From Saccharofermentans sp. (GTDB lineage: Bacteria; Bacillota; Clostridia; Saccharofermentanales; Saccharofermentanaceae), in the NCBI GenBank assembly GCA_024692235.1, contig JAILMW010000014.1:1-36162 (forward strand): a stretch of DNA of 36,162 nucleotides, written 5' to 3'. The notes below the pieces were generated by a model. That model was not told the DNA's origin and did no database searches. It saw nothing but the letters and a program-made list of their open reading frames with translations. The stretch's first letter is position 1. The number at the start of each line of letters is the position of its first letter. Below, in pieces: positions 34,701 to 36,162 of the stretch. The position numbers and the translations under genes are program-made.

Positions 34701-36162
34701 ATATGTATCGGTAAGTGTTGTTCCCTGATACGTTATAGTCCTGCTTGTCAGTCTTCCCTCACTGTCATATGAGAAGTTAGTTACCTGTCCGTCGGCATTC
34801 GTGATCGACGTAACATTACCATCACCATCATAGGACATGTTCATGAGAGAGCCTAAGCTGTCGGATACACTGGTAAGATTACCCGAGTTATCGTAGCCAT
34901 AGTCCTGTGTATTCCCGGAAGAATCAGTTGCCGTTATAAGGTTACCATGCTCATCGTAGACCATAGACAGCTCTGTATTTCCCATTGCGGACATGGTAAG
35001 AAGCTCACCATGAGAGCCATATGTTGAAGAAATAGTTCTGCCATTTCCGTCATTAGCTGTCAGAAGATTACCGTTTTCATCGTATGAATATGAGAACGTA
35101 GTTCCATCAGGTCTGGTCTCAGATGTCTTGTTGTTGTTACTGTCGTATGTATAAGTTGTTGTTCTGCCAAGAGCATCAGTGACACTAGTGACATTACCGT
35201 TCTCATCATAGTAATAGACAGTACTATAGCCGAGTCTGTCAGTTGTAACTTCCATTCTCTGATCAAGATCATGCTGGAACTCAATCCTGTTACCGTCAGC
35301 GTCTATTGTAGCTACAAGTCTTCCGTCATCGTCATATTCGTTTCTTGCTACCGTTACACCGTTATCTGCCGTGATATCGGTCAGATAGTGACTGTCATCG
35401 TATGCGAAGGATGTCGTGTAATTAGCTGTATCGTTAACCGAGATGAGATTTCCTGCATCATCGTATGTATAAGTAACTTCATTTCCGAGACCATCAGAGA
35501 TGGATGTGATCCTGCCGTTATCGTCTCTATTAAAGGAGATCATGCCGCCTTCTGAATAAGTGATACCGCTGTCTGTTATCTCAACAGTCCTTCCATAGGA
35601 GTCTTCAACCTTATAAAGGCCTGTATCGATATTGAAGTAGAACTTTATGCCGTCGTATCTGGTGAGCATGAAGTTCTTGGGTTCCCACATAGAGAAATCT
35701 TCGTTAAGGAGTGTACCCGCTGCAGGATCGTAACTAAGACCTTCCGCATTATCGAGGCACGTTAACGTAGCCGTACCGTTTGTATTGGTAAAGCTTACAT
35801 CTATCGTTCCAAGAGGAGTTTCGAGCCATCCGTCGGAAGAGAGACTCAGTGAGAAGGTCTCTGAACTACCGTTACCCCAGTCCACATATATCTCATGGGG
35901 ATGGTCTTCCTTCCAATAGTTAAGAGGCAACATATAAGTTGTCCTGCTCTCGTACCCCCATCCCATAGCAAGATTCTGGCTTACAGAGATAGAAGGGCCG
36001 CCTATGGTCATTTCCCAACCATAGCCGAAGTCACCGTCTACAGTTCTTCTCCTGCTGTCGTATGTCCTGTATACCTCTACGGGAAGTCCTGATACAGGAA
36101 GTGACATATCAAGGAAAGATATAGAGAAGTTACCGATCTTAGCCTGTCCAGTTACAAGAACG
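31779..36162 (-). CDS. RHS-repeat polymorphic toxin with barnase-type RNase tip (partial, 5' end outside window)
   Basis: About 1460 codons are visible; the frame stays open past the right edge, so the ATG at 36107 is not taken as the start. The first visible part (AKIGNFSISFLDMSLPVSGLPVEVYRTYDS) is the domain that opens many RHS proteins (DUF6531-like). About fifty YD repeats follow, then the RHS core (YYLRARYMDPSTGTFTTMD ... YCDPSGH, about 32512-32670), two or three hydrophobic segments, and a C-terminal toxin of about 80 residues. The toxin matches guanyl-specific barnase: TYREFDVN (Glu73 equivalent), SRDGERFVV (Arg83/Arg87) and YTDSHYG (His102). It should cut RNA in rival cells after delivery; the shell holds and releases it. 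Export route is unknown. Confidence 0.88.
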   Translation of the reverse strand, partial: VLVTGQAKIGNFSISFLDMSLPVSGLPVEVYRTYDSRRRTVDGDFGYGWEMTIGGPSISVSQNLAMGWGYESRTTYMLPLNYWKEDHPHEIYVDWGNGSSETFSLSLSSDGWLETPLGTIDVSFTNTNGTATLTCLDNAEGLSYDPAAGTLLNEDFSMWEPKNFMLTRYDGIKFYFNIDTGLYKVEDSYGRTVEITDSGITYSEGGMISFNRDDNGRITSISDGLGNEVTYTYDDAGNLISVNDTANYTTSFAYDDSHYLTDITADNGVTVARNEYDDDGRLVATIDADGNRIEFQHDLDQRMEVTTDRLGYSTVYYYDENGNVTSVTDALGRTTTYTYDSNNNKTSETRPDGTTFSYSYDENGNLLTANDGNGRTISSTYGSHGELLTMSAMGNTELSMVYDEHGNLITATDSSGNTQDYGYDNSGNLTSVSDSLGSLMNMSYDGDGNVTSITNADGQVTNFSYDSEGRLTSRTITYQGTTLTDTYSYDAADRVTGITYSNGNTVSYTYNQAGDVTSSTDCQGRTINYSYDLYGNLTCISYPDGTSERFTYDLEGRNLTATDRMGRTATFTYDAVGNCTGKTYANGATESYTYDSCDRVISATNVLGGTTTYGYDYLGRNTSVTDPDGNTTTYTYNDRGNVSSVTDALGNTYSFTYDNMGNQTSVTYPNGSTYNSTYDVRGRMTSQSDAYGNTTTYSYDEMDRLTNVTDALGNTWSYEYDSIGNLTSVTDSMGYVTTYSYDTYGQLTSVTNAAGNTATTSYDSYGRVVSSTDFAGVETTYTYDDMDRIASTTTDGEITTYTYSSVGNLISVNDPTGTVFYTYNADGYMTSVTNTNGEVIFYTYNDAGLVASMTIDEETIDYGYDDMGRLISVTDSEGTTSYTYDAVGNRATTEYPNGLTTTYEYNENNVLISQVTTNEDGDILQSFEYTIGDNNERLTCTEIGRTVSYEYDELERLISETVTVGDEVSVTTYSYDSNSNRVSMDRDGEVTVYEYNELGQLVSAGDIEYTWDNAGNLVSQSNNGTIVASYTYDCQNRMLTASVNTSSGTLEQSYTYDYLGNRTSKTTDGVTVEYTTDLSSGYSQILKETTDSDVIYYTRGFELISRRADDAAYYIYDGGMSVRALSDEDGTITDTYVFDAFGNETARTGDSENSYGFQGEQKDETGLYYLRARYMDPSTGTFTTMDTYAGRLSDPMSLHKYMFANSNPVKYCDPSGHFSMVDMDLAMAIDKVLEAGCFSGAFYCLDANITDPEHQNHNLMGYFGAIMRGVLFAVVAIAAASNPLAVLILIMLGAAGFAVKGIYDMTNGHPIYGGLELAFGIILSIMGIRWFKATCAAAKIEYAQRWGLDYDRFVDFESLPQHVQESYQAYEEAGWRNHSGQTPGTRAGGAWSNRDGQLPSFDSEGNRITYREFDVNNYDGFSRDGERFVVGSDGSVWYTDSHYGQGISAYWYGDFVLVGG
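31782..32018 (-). other. Barnase-like RNase domain of the RHS toxin
   Basis: The last 79 residues, starting TPGTRAGGAWSNRDG. All catalytic residues of the ribonuclease N1/T1-barnase family can be placed in order: Glu in REFDVN, two Arg in SRDGERF, His in DSHYG. An unusual Gly/Tyr/Trp-rich tail (GQGISAYWYGDF) follows the His, where barnase has only a few residues. Confidence 0.8.
32900..35600. repeat. Tandem YD (RHS) repeats
   Basis: About 50 degenerate units of roughly 60-63 bases, each coding 20-21 residues of the type YTYDxxGxxxxxTDxxGNxT. The repeats form the shell of the RHS toxin. They are divergent, not a minisatellite, and are not CRISPR because there are no exact repeats and the frame is open throughout. 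Confidence 0.9.

Noticed and set aside
32900..35600. CRISPR-like array in the right third
   Set aside because: The periodic units are divergent, in one open frame, and translate to YD repeats.

Overview
The window looks like a chromosomal segment of an anaerobic, Gram-positive-type Clostridia member (Bacillota). By eye GC is in the low to mid 40s. Shine-Dalgarno sites are strong (GGAGG), intergenic gaps are short, and the gene families are clostridial: D-lactate dehydrogenase, SleB-like hydrolase, LarC, heterodimeric ABC exporter, soluble diguanylate cyclase. Genus cannot be fixed; a rumen or gut Oscillospirales/Lachnospirales-like bacterium is a guess. No tRNA, rRNA, CRISPR array, insertion sequence or prophage was seen.

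Layout. 1-1877 (-): start of a large secreted surface protein with a CBM2-like domain and a Thr/Pro linker, cut by the left edge. 2062-3468 (+): diguanylate cyclase. 3499-5096 (-): small hypothetical and asd. 5266-7238 (+): Xer-type recombinase and D-lactate dehydrogenase. 7241-9939 (-): NlpC/P60 hydrolase, a P-loop kinase, and a fusion of a 2H phosphoesterase to an HExxH metalloprotease. 10009-13512 (-): three overlapping membrane-protein genes (Cache-like sensor; Cache-like sensor fused to an MFS-like transporter; one-TM protein with a sigma-region-2-like N-terminus). 13582-22832 (-): tightly packed run of M18 aminopeptidase, cardiolipin synthase, SAH/MTA-type deaminase, two ABC exporter halves and murD. 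22913-23710 (+): PHP phosphoesterase. 23805-28646 (-): PD-(D/E)XK-like protein, rarA/mgsA, glyA, larC. 28829-29527 (-): SleB-like hydrolase. 29741-31114 (+): D,D-carboxypeptidase. 31289-36162 (-): RHS toxin with a barnase-type tip and its immunity gene, cut by the right edge.

How the genes fit together. Much of the window concerns the envelope: MurD, D,D-carboxypeptidase, SleB and NlpC hydrolases, cardiolipin synthase, ABC exporter and two giant surface proteins. Most of the rest is housekeeping (asd, glyA, rarA, ldhA). The least ordinary parts are the sensor/MFS operon, the 2H-protease fusion with its coupled kinase, and the RHS-barnase/immunity module, whose C-terminal tip and immunity gene are visibly AT-richer than the RHS body. 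Two genes (diguanylate cyclase and SleB) seem best explained by ATT start codons behind strong ribosome binding sites, and one (D,D-carboxypeptidase) may be leaderless. All calls are from reading the sequence; no similarity search was possible.
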